From Bradyrhizobium sp. ISRA464 (GTDB lineage: Bacteria; Pseudomonadota; Alphaproteobacteria; Rhizobiales; Xanthobacteraceae), in contig NZ_CP094526.1 of the NCBI RefSeq assembly GCF_029910095.1, forward strand, positions 62,001 through 126,000: a DNA stretch of 64,000 nucleotides, in the 5' to 3' direction. Position numbers and translations under genes: made by a program. Positions 45,523 to 53,469 of the stretch are shown here, one piece after another (position 1 is the first letter of the stretch; every line of letters starts with the position of its first letter). The notes beneath the pieces were generated by a model that was given only the letters and a program-made list of their open reading frames with translations, made no database searches and was not told the origin of the DNA.

Positions 45523-45542
45523 TTATATTGCACACAATATAA
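45523..45542. promoter_or_regulatory. Candidate OhrR operator, site 2, overlapping the ohr -10 box
   Basis: TTATATTG (45523-45530), CACA, CAATATAA (45535-45542) is a perfect 8-4-8 inverted repeat. TATAAT, a consensus -10 box, spans 45538-45543 for ohr, and TTTATA reads as a -10 for ohrR on the other strand, so binding here would block both genes. Confidence 0.7.
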
Positions 45543-45590
45543 TTTCACGCAATCTATTGATCATCGAATTCAAACCCAAGGGAGACCACG

Positions 45591-46016
45591 ATGTCTGTGA
45601 ACGTGCTCTACAAGACCAGCGCCAAGGCAACCGGCGGCCGCGACGGCCATGCGGCGACCCTCGACGGGGCGCTCGACGTCAAGCTCACGACCCCCAAGGA
45701 GCTCGGTGGCGGCGGTGGCGCCGGCAACAACCCGGAGCAGCTGTTCGCGGCCGGCTATGCCGCCTGCTTCATCGGCGCCATGAAGTTCGTGGCCTCCCAG
45801 GGCGGCCCGAAGGTTCCCGCCGACGCCTCGGTGACCTCGACGGTTGGCATCGGCCCGCGTTCGGCCGGCGGCTTCGGCCTCACCGTCGACCTCGCGGTCT
45901 CGCTGCCCGGTGTGCCGCGCGCGGAGGCCGAGGCGCTGGTCGAGAAAGCGCATCAGGTGTGCCCCTATTCCAACGCGACCCGCGGCAATGTCGACGTCAA
46001 GCTGACCGTCGTCTAA
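45591..46016 (+). CDS. ohr: Organic hydroperoxide resistance protein Ohr
   Basis: Ohr is a thiol peroxidase that reduces fatty acid hydroperoxides, using lipoyl proteins as electron source. The 141-residue protein has both redox cysteines, Cys59 (GYAACFIGA) and Cys124 ([13 protein letters not shown]), and the catalytic Glu in NNPEQLFA. It is divergent from ohrR and ends at a strong hairpin (46027-46058), so it is a single-gene unit under OhrR control. Confidence 0.96.
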   Translation: MSVNVLYKTSAKATGGRDGHAATLDGALDVKLTTPKELGGGGGAGNNPEQLFAAGYAACFIGAMKFVASQGGPKVPADASVTSTVGIGPRSAGGFGLTVDLAVSLPGVPRAEAEALVEKAHQVCPYSNATRGNVDVKLTVV

Positions 46017-46026
46017 TTCGTCTCCG

Positions 46027-46058
46027 CGAATGGTCCGCCACGCGTGGCGGGCCATTCG
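46027..46058 (+). terminator. Terminator hairpin of ohr
   Basis: CGAATGGTCCGCCA and TGGCGGGCCATTCG pair over 14 bp (one G-T) around the loop CGCG, 10 bases after the ohr stop; TTCCC follows. The T-run is short but the stem is very stable. Confidence 0.75.
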
Positions 46059-46211
46059 TTCCCGCCTACCCGAAGCAGGCTTCGGTTCGCTTGGCGAACA
46101 TGAGAACGGCCCGCTGCATGGGCCTGCGCACGCGAGGGCATTGCTGCGGCGCCTGAAGACCGTTAGCTCTGGGACCCTGCTTCCGATCCCACCTGAGCGA
46201 AGGTTGCTTCC

Positions 46212-47417
46212 ATGAATACCCCTGCGCCAACAGGCGCGATGACCGGACTGCGCGTGATCGATCTGACGCGCGTGCTCGGCGGCCCCTATTGCACGCAAAT
46301 CCTTGCCGACCACGGCGCCGACGTGATCAAGGTCGAGCCGCCTGCGGGCGACGAAGTCCGCGACTGGGGCCCTCCCTTCCATGAGGAGGACGCGGCCTAT
46401 TTCGTCGGCATCAACCGCAACAAGCGCTCGATCGGCCTCGACCTCGCCTCCGAGGGCGGGCGCGCGGTGCTGATGAAGATGCTCGAGACCGCCGACGTGC
46501 TGATCGAGAATTTCAAGCCGGGCACGCTCGACAAATGGGGCATCGGCAACGACGTGCTGCGCGCGAAGTTTCCGCGCCTCGTGCATTGCCGCATCTGCGG
46601 CTTCGGCGCCGACGGCCCGCGCGGCGGCAATCCAGGCTATGACGCGATCATCCAGGCGATGACCGGCATGATCGCGGCCACCGGCTCGCCCGAGAGCGGA
46701 CCGATGCGCATCGGCGTGCCGCTGGTCGACATCACCACCGGGCTCTATGCCGCGATCGGCATCCTGATGGCGCTGTCGGAGCGGCAACGCTCGGGCCTCG
46801 GCCAGTTTCTCGAGACCACGCTGTACGAGACCGGCCTTGCGATCATGCATCCGCACACCGCGAACTATTTCATGCATGGCAAGCCGCCGTCGCTCACCGG
46901 CAACGAGCATCCGAACCTGGTGCCCTACGCGATCTTCCCGACCAAGACCGACAACATCTTCATCGGCGTCGGCAATGACGGGACGTTCCGCAAGCTCGCC
47001 CGGGAGATCGGCAAGCCAGAGCTCGGCACCGATCCGCGCTTTGCCCGCAACAAGGACCGCATCGCCAATCGCGATGCGCTGCGCGAAGAGCTGGCCGCGG
47101 TGTTCAGCCAGCACGAGGCCGAGCCGCTGTGCAACCGGCTGCTCGCCGCCGGCCTGCCGGCCGGGCCGGTGCAGAAGATCGACCAGGCGCTGACCAACCC
47201 GCACACGATCTACCGCGGCGATATCATCGAGAAGGATTGGTACAAGGGCGTCGCCTCTCCGATCCGGCTCGATCGCACCAAGCCGAACCTGCGGCGCACG
47301 CCGCCGAAGTTCAGCCAGCACGCCGCGGAAGTGCTGGGTGAGTTCGGCTACTCAAAGGACGAGATCAACGCCCTGGTCGACAAGGGCGTGGTCTGCGGCC
47401 CCGAGCGCAAGCGCTAA
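46212..47417 (+). CDS. Class III CoA-transferase (CaiB/BaiF family)
   Basis: Enzymes of this family move CoA between carboxylic acids through an Asp-bound anhydride. The 401-residue product has the start GLRVIDLTRVLGGPYCTQIL, the CoA-binding INRNKRSIGLDL and the catalytic Asp in GNPGYDAIIQAMTG. The C-terminal IYRGDIIEKDW is common in the family. I cannot name the substrate. GAAGG stands eight bases before the ATG. It is transcribed alone; an intergenic repeat follows. Confidence 0.88.
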   Translation: MNTPAPTGAMTGLRVIDLTRVLGGPYCTQILADHGADVIKVEPPAGDEVRDWGPPFHEEDAAYFVGINRNKRSIGLDLASEGGRAVLMKMLETADVLIENFKPGTLDKWGIGNDVLRAKFPRLVHCRICGFGADGPRGGNPGYDAIIQAMTGMIAATGSPESGPMRIGVPLVDITTGLYAAIGILMALSERQRSGLGQFLETTLYETGLAIMHPHTANYFMHGKPPSLTGNEHPNLVPYAIFPTKTDNIFIGVGNDGTFRKLAREIGKPELGTDPRFARNKDRIANRDALREELAAVFSQHEAEPLCNRLLAAGLPAGPVQKIDQALTNPHTIYRGDIIEKDWYKGVASPIRLDRTKPNLRRTPPKFSQHAAEVLGEFGYSKDEINALVDKGVVCGPERKR

Positions 47418-47462
47418 CCAGCGCCGATGATCCTGATTTGAATCGGTCTAGCCGCGAGCTCT

Positions 47463-47586
47463 TCACCTCTTCCCAGCGGGGAGAGGTCGATTTGCGTAGC
47501 AAATCGGGGTGAGGGGTTCAGGTCCCACGAGAGAGCTTAACCCCTCACCCGCGCCTTCGGCGCGACCTCTCCCTATGGGAGAGGTT
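47463..47586. repeat. Palindromic repeat, family D, copy 2
   Basis: TCACCTCTTCCCAGCGGGGA opens and CCTCTCCCTATGGGAGAGGT closes the unit. The inner blocks GGGGTGAGGGGTT and AACCCCTCACCC are inverted, and there is a small hairpin GATTTGC, gta, GCAAATC. It matches the layout of the copy at 36730-36855. Confidence 0.8.
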
Positions 47587-47841
47587 TTGCACTGCCATTG
47601 CAGCAACAACTCAACCAAATCTCACCATGTTCTAGACACCACTAACCCCCCGGATGCGGTGCAATGTCACGCCTGACGTTGCAGTGCGCACGGGCGCGTC
47701 CGCGGCATCCGCCTTTTTTACCGCTTCCCTTCGCGCTGGCTTCCCCCGTACGATGGCCTTCGTTTATACGGTCATTTGAACGTCATCCGGCGCTGCTAAC
47801 GCGCGTAACGAAAGATGACGGTCCAACCGGGAGGGGTTTTG
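47587..47841 (+). promoter_or_regulatory. Upstream control region of the ugp operon
   Basis: The remaining 255 bp of the gap between the CoA-transferase gene and ugpB hold no gene that I can support. The right end carries the Pho box described next, and the ribosome-binding GGAGGGG stands seven bases before the ugpB ATG. Confidence 0.5.
47769..47786 (+). promoter_or_regulatory. Candidate Pho box of ugpBAEC
   Basis: CGGTCAT, TTGA, ACGTCAT has the 7-4-7 layout of the PhoB site (two CTGTCAT-like repeats 11 bases apart), matching 6 and 5 of 7 positions. It ends 55 bases before the ugpB start. Ugp systems are phosphate-starvation genes in rhizobia and E. coli. Confidence 0.6.
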
Positions 47842-49158
47842 ATGCTTTTTCGACGATTCGGTGCTCCTGCGGCGGTGGCGACTGCCACGCTTGCATTCTC
47901 GTCACCTGCGCTTGCGGTGACCGAGATTCAGTGGTGGCACGCGATGACCGGCCCAAACAACGACGTCGTGGTCAAGCTTGCCAACGACTTCAATTCATCC
48001 CAGCACGACTACAAGATCGTCCCGACCTTCAAGGGCAGCTACGCCGACACGCTGAACGCGGGCATCGCGGCGTTTCGCGCCGGCAATGCACCGGGCATCA
48101 TGCAGGTGTTCGAGGTCGGCACCGCGACCATGATGGCCGCGAAGGGCGCGATCAAGCCGGTCTCCGAGCTGATGAAGGAGCAAGGCGAGAAGTTCGACCC
48201 GCAGTCCTACCTGCCGGCGATCACGGGATATTACTCGACCTCCAAGGGCGACATGCTGTCGTTCCCGTTCAACTCGTCGAGCATGGTGATGTGGGTCAAT
48301 CTCGACGCCTTGAAGAAGGCCGGCATCGACGCGCCGCCGACGACCTGGCCTGAGGTCTTCGCCGACGCCAAGAAGCTGCACGCGACGAGCCCGACCTGCG
48401 GCTTCTCCTCGAGCTGGATCACGTGGGGCCTGATCGAGCAGTTCTCCGCCTGGCACAACCTGCCGATCGGCACGAAGGCCAACGGGCTCGACGGCTTCGA
48501 TACGGTGCTCGAGTTCAACAATCCGATGGAAATCAAGCTGCTCGAAAACCTTGTCGAGCTGCAGAAGGACAAGAGCTACGACTATTCGGGCCGCACCAAT
48601 ACCGGTGAGGGACGATTCACGTCCGGCGAATGTCCGTTGTACATGACGTCCTCGGCCTTCTATCCGAACGTCAAGGCGAACGCGAAGTTCAACTACACGG
48701 CGGTGCCGATGCCGTATTTCCCGGAGGTGAAGGGAGCGCCGCAGAACTCGATCATCGGCGGAGCTTCGCTGTGGGTGATGGCCGGCAAGTCGGCCGAGGA
48801 GTACAAGGGAATTGCGAAATTCTTCACCTTCCTCTCGGATACCGACCGCCAAGTCTACCTGCACGAGGTTTCCGGCTATCTGCCCATTACGAAGGCGGCC
48901 TACGACAAGACCAAGGCGTCTGGCTTCTACGACAAGAACCCGATCCTCGAAGTGCCGCTGAAGGAGCTGACCAACAAGCCGCCGACGGAGAACTCCCGCG
49001 GCCTGCGCTTCGGCGGCATGGTCCAGATGCGCGACGTCTGGTCTGAAGAGATCGAAGCAGCGCTCGCCGGCAAGAAGTCGGCCAAGGAGGCGCTTGACGC
49101 TGCGGTCTCGCGCGGCAACCAGATGCTGCGCCAGTTCGAGCGGACCGCGGCCAAGTAA
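47842..49158 (+). CDS. ugpB: sn-glycerol-3-phosphate ABC transporter, substrate-binding protein
   Basis: UgpB binds glycerol-3-phosphate or glycerophosphodiesters in the periplasm and delivers them to UgpAE. The 438-residue precursor has a signal peptide (FGAPAAVATATLAFSSPALA) and the UgpB start TEIQWWHAMTGPNNDVV, with the aromatic box WWHAM. Further matches are APGIMQVFEVGTATMM and the substrate-side SSAFYPNVKANA. The start at 47842 follows GGAGGGG. It is the first gene of ugpB-A-E-C. Confidence 0.94.
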   Translation: MLFRRFGAPAAVATATLAFSSPALAVTEIQWWHAMTGPNNDVVVKLANDFNSSQHDYKIVPTFKGSYADTLNAGIAAFRAGNAPGIMQVFEVGTATMMAAKGAIKPVSELMKEQGEKFDPQSYLPAITGYYSTSKGDMLSFPFNSSSMVMWVNLDALKKAGIDAPPTTWPEVFADAKKLHATSPTCGFSSSWITWGLIEQFSAWHNLPIGTKANGLDGFDTVLEFNNPMEIKLLENLVELQKDKSYDYSGRTNTGEGRFTSGECPLYMTSSAFYPNVKANAKFNYTAVPMPYFPEVKGAPQNSIIGGASLWVMAGKSAEEYKGIAKFFTFLSDTDRQVYLHEVSGYLPITKAAYDKTKASGFYDKNPILEVPLKELTNKPPTENSRGLRFGGMVQMRDVWSEEIEAALAGKKSAKEALDAAVSRGNQMLRQFERTAAK

Positions 49159-49227
49159 GGTCGCTCACATCGTGGCTGCGGGATCAGCGACCGCAGCCAC
49201 GATGTCACGAAAGGGGGCGGGAGCTTC

Positions 49228-50109
49228 ATGGAGAACCGGGCAATCTTCTCAGGCAAGCTGCTCGCCTGCCTCCTGGTTTTGCCGCAGCTTGCGATCTCCC
49301 TGATCTTTTTCTACTGGCCGGCAGCGCAGGCGCTCTGGCAATCCTTTCTCGTGCAGGACGCGTTCGGACTCTCGACCGAGTTCGTCTGGTTCGAGAACTA
49401 CGCCAGCCTTCTGAAGACGCCCGAATATTACCAGGCGATCGGTACGACCTTCGTGTTTTCGCTGCTGGTCGTGTTCTTCTCGCTCGCCATCGGTTTGCTG
49501 CTTGCGGTCATGGCCAATCGCAACATCGCGGGCGTGCAGATCTATCGCACATTCCTCATCATCCCCTACGCGGTTGCGCCCGCAGTGGCGAGCGTCCTGT
49601 TCATCTTCATGTTCCAGCCGGGCCTCGGCATGATCGCGCGCGCCCTGCAGAGCTATGGAATTGACTGGAATCCGGTGCTGAACGGCACGCATGCTATGAT
49701 CCTGATCGTTATCGTCGCGGTCTGGAATCAGATCAGCTACAATTTCCTGTTCTTCCTTGCCGGCTTGCAGTCGATCCCCAAAAGCGTGATCGAGGCAGCC
49801 GCGATCGACGGCGCGAGGCCCGCGCGGCGATTCTGGACCATCGTGTTCCCGCTGCTGTCGCCAACGACTTTCTTCCTGATCGTCATCAACATCACCTACG
49901 CGTTCTTCAATACGCTCGGCATCATCGACACGGCGACCGGCGGCGGCCCGAACGGCGCCACGCAGACGCTGGTCTACAAGGTGTTCCAAGACGGCAAGGT
50001 CGGCTCCGATCTCGGCGGCTCGGCGGCTCAATCGGTCATCCTGATGATCATCGTCGTGGCGCTGACCGCGATCCAGTTTCGTTATGTCGAAAAGAAGGTC
50101 CATTACTAG
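49228..50109 (+). CDS. ugpA: sn-glycerol-3-phosphate ABC transporter, permease UgpA
   Basis: UgpA is one of the two membrane subunits of the importer. The 293-residue protein has six predicted helices, beginning with LLACLLVLPQLAISLIFFYWP. The coupling-helix EAA motif for contact with the ATPase is EAAAIDGARPARRFWTIVFPLL. It lies 69 bp after ugpB and 3 bp before ugpE, clearly in the same operon. Confidence 0.94.
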   Translation: MENRAIFSGKLLACLLVLPQLAISLIFFYWPAAQALWQSFLVQDAFGLSTEFVWFENYASLLKTPEYYQAIGTTFVFSLLVVFFSLAIGLLLAVMANRNIAGVQIYRTFLIIPYAVAPAVASVLFIFMFQPGLGMIARALQSYGIDWNPVLNGTHAMILIVIVAVWNQISYNFLFFLAGLQSIPKSVIEAAAIDGARPARRFWTIVFPLLSPTTFFLIVINITYAFFNTLGIIDTATGGGPNGATQTLVYKVFQDGKVGSDLGGSAAQSVILMIIVVALTAIQFRYVEKKVHY

Positions 50110-50112
50110 CCA

Positions 50113-50961
50113 ATGGTCGAGCATCGGAGATTTGGAAATCTGTTGCCCCACCTCGTGCTGCTGGCCGGCGTGATCGTCGTCGCCTTCCCGGTCTATCTCG
50201 CGATCATCGCATCCACCCACGACAACACCGTCATCGCCAACGGACAGATGCCGCTCTATCCCGGCACTCATGCGCTGGAAACCTATTGGAACACCATCTT
50301 CTCCGGCACCGGACGGACCACGCGCCAGCCGGTCGGCAGCATGATGGTGGCGAGCCTGATCATGGCGATGGGCATTGCCGCCGGGAAGATCGCCATCTCG
50401 ATCATCTCGGCCTACGCGATCGTGTTCTTCAATTTCCCGTTCCGGATGGCGGCGTTCTGGACCATTTTCATCACGCTGATGCTGCCGGTCGAAGTGCGCA
50501 TCTTTCCGACCTACAAGATCACGTCGGACCTGCACATGCTGGATTCCTATTCCGGCCTGATCCTGCCCTTGATCGCGTCGGCGACGGCAACGCTGCTGTT
50601 CCGTCAGTTTTTCATGACCGTGCCGAAGGAATTGGTGGAGGCCTCGAAGATAGATGGAGCCGGTCCGATCCGCTTCTTCTGGGACACGCTGTTGCCGCTG
50701 TCGGTGACAAACATTGCGGCGCTGTTCGTCATCCTCTTCATCTACGGCTGGAACCAGTATCTCTGGCCGCTTCTGATCACGACGCGCGACGACATGCAGA
50801 CCATTGTCATCGGCATCAAGAAGATCATCGACGTGCACGACGCCCTGACCGAATGGTCCGTCGCGATGGCCACCGCGGTCCTCGCCATGCTACCGCCGGT
50901 GGCGGTCGTCCTGCTGATGCAGCGTCTGTTTGTCAAAGGCCTGATCGAGACGGAGAAATAG
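50113..50961 (+). CDS. ugpE: sn-glycerol-3-phosphate ABC transporter, permease UgpE
   Basis: UgpE is the second permease. The 282-residue protein has six membrane helices (first: [20 protein letters not shown]) and the EAA-type motif [21 protein letters not shown]. The C-terminal KGLIETEK is usual for this group. It starts 3 bp after ugpA and is followed by ugpC after 4 bp. Confidence 0.94.
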   Translation: MVEHRRFGNLLPHLVLLAGVIVVAFPVYLAIIASTHDNTVIANGQMPLYPGTHALETYWNTIFSGTGRTTRQPVGSMMVASLIMAMGIAAGKIAISIISAYAIVFFNFPFRMAAFWTIFITLMLPVEVRIFPTYKITSDLHMLDSYSGLILPLIASATATLLFRQFFMTVPKELVEASKIDGAGPIRFFWDTLLPLSVTNIAALFVILFIYGWNQYLWPLLITTRDDMQTIVIGIKKIIDVHDALTEWSVAMATAVLAMLPPVAVVLLMQRLFVKGLIETEK

Positions 50962-50965
50962 GCCG

Positions 50966-52045
50966 ATGGCCAATGTAACGCTGCGCAACGTTCGCAAGGC
51001 CTACCCCAACGGCTTCGAGGCGATCAAAGGCGTCAATGTCGACGTCGCCGACGGCCTGTTCTGCGTGCTGGTCGGCCCCTCCGGCTGTGGAAAATCGACG
51101 CTGCTCAGGATGGTCGCGGGGCTCGAGACCATCACCTCCGGCGAGATCGACATCGGCGGCCGCATCGTCAACCAGATCGAGCCGGCCGAACGCGATATCG
51201 CGATGGTGTTCCAGAACTACGCGCTCTATCCGCATATGAGCGTCTACAACAACATGGCCTACGGGTTGCGCAATCGCGGCATGCCCAAGCCCGAGATCGA
51301 TACCCGCGTCCAGGAAGCCGCCCGCATCCTCGAGCTCAGCGCCATGCTGGACCGCAAGCCTGGGCAACTCTCCGGCGGCCAGCGCCAGCGCGTGGCGATG
51401 GGCCGCGCGATCGTCCGCCAGCCGAAGGTGTTCCTGTTCGACGAGCCATTGTCGAACCTCGACGCCAAGCTGCGCATCGCGATGCGCGTCGAGATCCGCA
51501 AACTGCAGCGCCGTCTCAACACCACATCGATCTACGTCACCCACGACCAGCTCGAGGCGATGACGCTCGCCGACATCCTCGTGGTCATGAATGCCGGCCA
51601 GGTCGAGCAGATCGGCAATCCGCTGGAGATCTACCAGAAGCCCGCCACCACCTTTGTCGCCTCCTTCATCGGCGCGCCGCCGATGAACCTGATGCCGCTG
51701 CGGTCGGACGAGCTGAGGTCGCAGATCGCAGGCGTCGACGGCGCCGGCATCGTCGGCATCCGGCCCGAGGATTTCGTCATCTCCAGCGAGACCGCTCCCG
51801 GCGGCGTCGAGCTCGGGCTGACGGTCGAGGCGATCGAGCATGTCGGCGCCGAGACCTTCGTCTATGGCACCCGCCGGCGCGAGGAACAGGGCGTGGCCGC
51901 CAACCCCGGCGAACTGCCGCCCGGTGAGGTCATCGTCCGGGTTCCCGGCGCTACCGGCCCGGCGATCGGCGAGCGGATCAGAGCGGTCGCGCCCCGGGAC
52001 AAGCTGCACCTGTTTACCGCCGACGGCCGCCAGCGCGTCGGCTAG
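50966..52045 (+). CDS. ugpC: sn-glycerol-3-phosphate ABC transporter, ATPase UgpC
   Basis: UgpC powers the importer. The 359-residue protein has Walker [14 protein letters not shown], the Q-loop [13 protein letters not shown], the signature [17 protein letters not shown], Walker [16 protein letters not shown] and the H-loop [11 protein letters not shown] MalK-type TOBE regulatory domain follows from about residue 235. It ends the ugpBAEC operon; no terminator is seen before the heat-shock promoter. Confidence 0.95.
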   Translation: MANVTLRNVRKAYPNGFEAIKGVNVDVADGLFCVLVGPSGCGKSTLLRMVAGLETITSGEIDIGGRIVNQIEPAERDIAMVFQNYALYPHMSVYNNMAYGLRNRGMPKPEIDTRVQEAARILELSAMLDRKPGQLSGGQRQRVAMGRAIVRQPKVFLFDEPLSNLDAKLRIAMRVEIRKLQRRLNTTSIYVTHDQLEAMTLADILVVMNAGQVEQIGNPLEIYQKPATTFVASFIGAPPMNLMPLRSDELRSQIAGVDGAGIVGIRPEDFVISSETAPGGVELGLTVEAIEHVGAETFVYGTRRREEQGVAANPGELPPGEVIVRVPGATGPAIGERIRAVAPRDKLHLFTADGRQRVG

Positions 52046-52105
52046 TGACCGACCTGGAAGGAATAACCGCCATCCTGTGAGCCATTTACGCTGGTTTCAG
52101 AGGCG

Positions 52106-52135
52106 CTTGAACGCTATCCAAATCACCCCCATATT
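52106..52135 (+). promoter_or_regulatory. RpoH (sigma-32) heat-shock promoter of hsp20
   Basis: CTTGAAC (52106-52112), 14 bases, CCCCATATT (52127-52135) is close to the sigma-32 consensus (CTTGAAA, N11-16, CCCCATnT). The start site would be near 52142, giving a 78-base leader that holds the ROSE element. Confidence 0.8.
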
Positions 52136-52141
52136 GGCTTT

Positions 52142-52219
52142 TGATCGGGGGGCAAGAGGCCCGTCGATTGCATGGGGTGCCGCAAGGGCCCGTCAAAGTC
52201 GCTTCGAGAGGACTTTGTA
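52142..52219 (+). ncRNA. ROSE-type RNA thermometer in the hsp20 leader
   Basis: The 3' hairpin (52194-52217) pairs CAAAGTC with GACTTTG, then leaves G52201 bulged, then pairs CT with AG. The Shine-Dalgarno AGGA (52209-52212) is thus locked opposite UCGCU, exactly the U(U/C)GCU element of ROSE thermometers with its bulged G. Upstream, GGCCC and GGGCC can form another stem. At high temperature the last stem opens and translation of hsp20 begins seven bases downstream. Confidence 0.85.
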
Positions 52220-52645
52220 ATGTCTCGTGTTCCATCGTTGTCCAGTCCGTTCCTTCTGGGATTCGACGAAATCGAGCGTGCGCTTGATCGCGTCGTGAAG
52301 GGGGCTGACGGCTATCCTCCTTACAACATCGAGCGGTTCGACCGTACCAACGGCCAACCCGAGCGCCTGCGCATCACGCTGGCGGTGGCGGGTTTTACCC
52401 GCGACCAACTCGATGTGACCATTGAGGAAAACCAGCTCGTCATCCGCGGCCGCCAGCAGGACGACAAGGCTCGGCAATACATCCATCGCGGCATTGCCGC
52501 ACGCCACTTCCAGCGCACCTTCGTGCTGGCGGAGGGGATGCAGGTGCTGGGCGCGGACCTGAAGAACGGGCTGTTGTCGATAGATCTGGCCAGGCCGGAA
52601 CCTGAACGGGTCATTAAGACAATCGCTATCAATGAACACGAATAA
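52220..52645 (+). CDS. Small heat shock protein (Hsp20/IbpA family)
   Basis: The 141-residue alpha-crystallin-type chaperone binds unfolding proteins and keeps them refoldable. It has the class A rhizobial start (FDEIERALDRVVKGADGYPPYNIE), the alpha-crystallin core (LRITLAVAGFTRDQLDVT, GIAARHFQRTFVLAEG) and the conserved ADLKNGLLSIDL strand. The start at 52220 lies seven bases after AGGA within the ROSE hairpin. Bradyrhizobium has several such genes and I cannot say which paralogue (hspA to hspH) this is. A DUF1150 gene follows. Confidence 0.94.
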   Translation: MSRVPSLSSPFLLGFDEIERALDRVVKGADGYPPYNIERFDRTNGQPERLRITLAVAGFTRDQLDVTIEENQLVIRGRQQDDKARQYIHRGIAARHFQRTFVLAEGMQVLGADLKNGLLSIDLARPEPERVIKTIAINEHE

Positions 52646-52695
52646 TAGAAACCTGGAGCGGACTCGACCGCTTGTATCACTGAGGAGTCGAGACC

Positions 52696-52962
52696 ATGAG
52701 TGAGCTGAGTACCACATTCGAAACCGAGAGCGTCACGCCGGAGGCGCTGGCTCACTTGGGCGAGGGTCATATCGCCTATGTGAAGCAGGTCCGTTCGGAG
52801 GATGTGCCGGATCTCTTTCCGCAAGCGCCGAGCCTTGCGCCGGGTCTGAAATTGTTCGCACTCCACGCCGCCGACGGCACGCCGATCATGCTGACCGACA
52901 GCCGCGAGGCCGCGATCGCCAACGCCTGGAGCAATGAGTTGCAGGCCGTGAGCGTCCACTGA
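52696..52962 (+). CDS. DUF1150 family protein
   Basis: The 88-residue product matches DUF1150: ALAHLGEGHIAYVKQVRSED, then LFALHAADGTPIMLTDSREAA near the C-terminus. Such genes are regularly found right after hsp20 in alphaproteobacteria, and here the gap is 50 bp with GAGGAG at a good distance. It is probably co-transcribed with hsp20 and heat-induced. Its role is unknown; the context suggests a helper or regulator in the heat response. Confidence 0.88.
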   Translation: MSELSTTFETESVTPEALAHLGEGHIAYVKQVRSEDVPDLFPQAPSLAPGLKLFALHAADGTPIMLTDSREAAIANAWSNELQAVSVH

Positions 52963-52993
52963 CGCAAGGCTGAATTCAGCATCCGCGAGTTCA

Positions 52994-53038
52994 AATGCGC
53001 GGGCATGCCTCGACAGGAATCGAGGCGGCCCGCGCATT
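52994..53038. terminator. Bidirectional terminator hairpin after the DUF1150 gene
   Basis: AATGCGCGGGC and GCCCGCGCATT enclose a second stem, GCCTCGA / TCGAGGC, with loop CAGGAA; TCTCATTT follows. It separates the heat-shock unit from the convergent gene that ends at 53052. Confidence 0.8.
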
Positions 53039-53051
53039 CTCATTTATGGTG

Positions 53052-53390
53052 TTACGGCGATGCGGACGATGTGGCGAGAACCGGCGCCATGCATTGCTGC
53101 ACCTCGCCGGGCACGTTGTAGTCGCGCATCAGCGTGCGGCTGTTGCGCAGACCGCACGCCTCCCGCTGCACCACGAACATCCAGAGCGCATGGCCGGCTT
53201 CCCTCACCAGGATGCGCCGGGCCTGCTGCGTTGCTTCAGAGTGCGGATGAGCGGCATCGAACTCCCGCAGCCTGGCGAGGGCCTGTTCCAGCGCACGTCC
53301 CATTCGCCCAAGCGCGGTCGCCTTCTCCTCGGCGAGCTCATAAGCGAGAACGTCGACGGGAACACGATCAAGGCGGAAATCACGGGACAT
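53052..53390 (-). CDS. Hypothetical protein, Ala/Arg-rich helical
   Basis: I do not recognise this 112-residue protein with certainty. It is mostly helical (ELAEEKATALGRMGRALEQAL, AARILVREAGHALWMFVVQREA-like pattern) and has no signal peptide or membrane helix. Two Cys residues (EACGL, VQQCMA) are not in a metal motif. It is bounded by a terminator and the acyl-CoA ligase gene (79 bp away, same strand). Codon use fits the neighbours, so I think it is a real gene. Confidence 0.65.
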   Translation of the reverse strand: MSRDFRLDRVPVDVLAYELAEEKATALGRMGRALEQALARLREFDAAHPHSEATQQARRILVREAGHALWMFVVQREACGLRNSRTLMRDYNVPGEVQQCMAPVLATSSASP

Positions 53391-53469
53391 CTGATATCCC
53401 CTGGGTCTGCATGCGCGACGAGGCAGACGCCGTCTTCTGGCGTCGCAGGGCGGTTGTCAACGGGAAGTG

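Noticed and set aside
45570..47321. 583-codon open frame opposite ohr and the CoA-transferase gene
   Set aside because: Antisense to two well-supported genes and their terminator.
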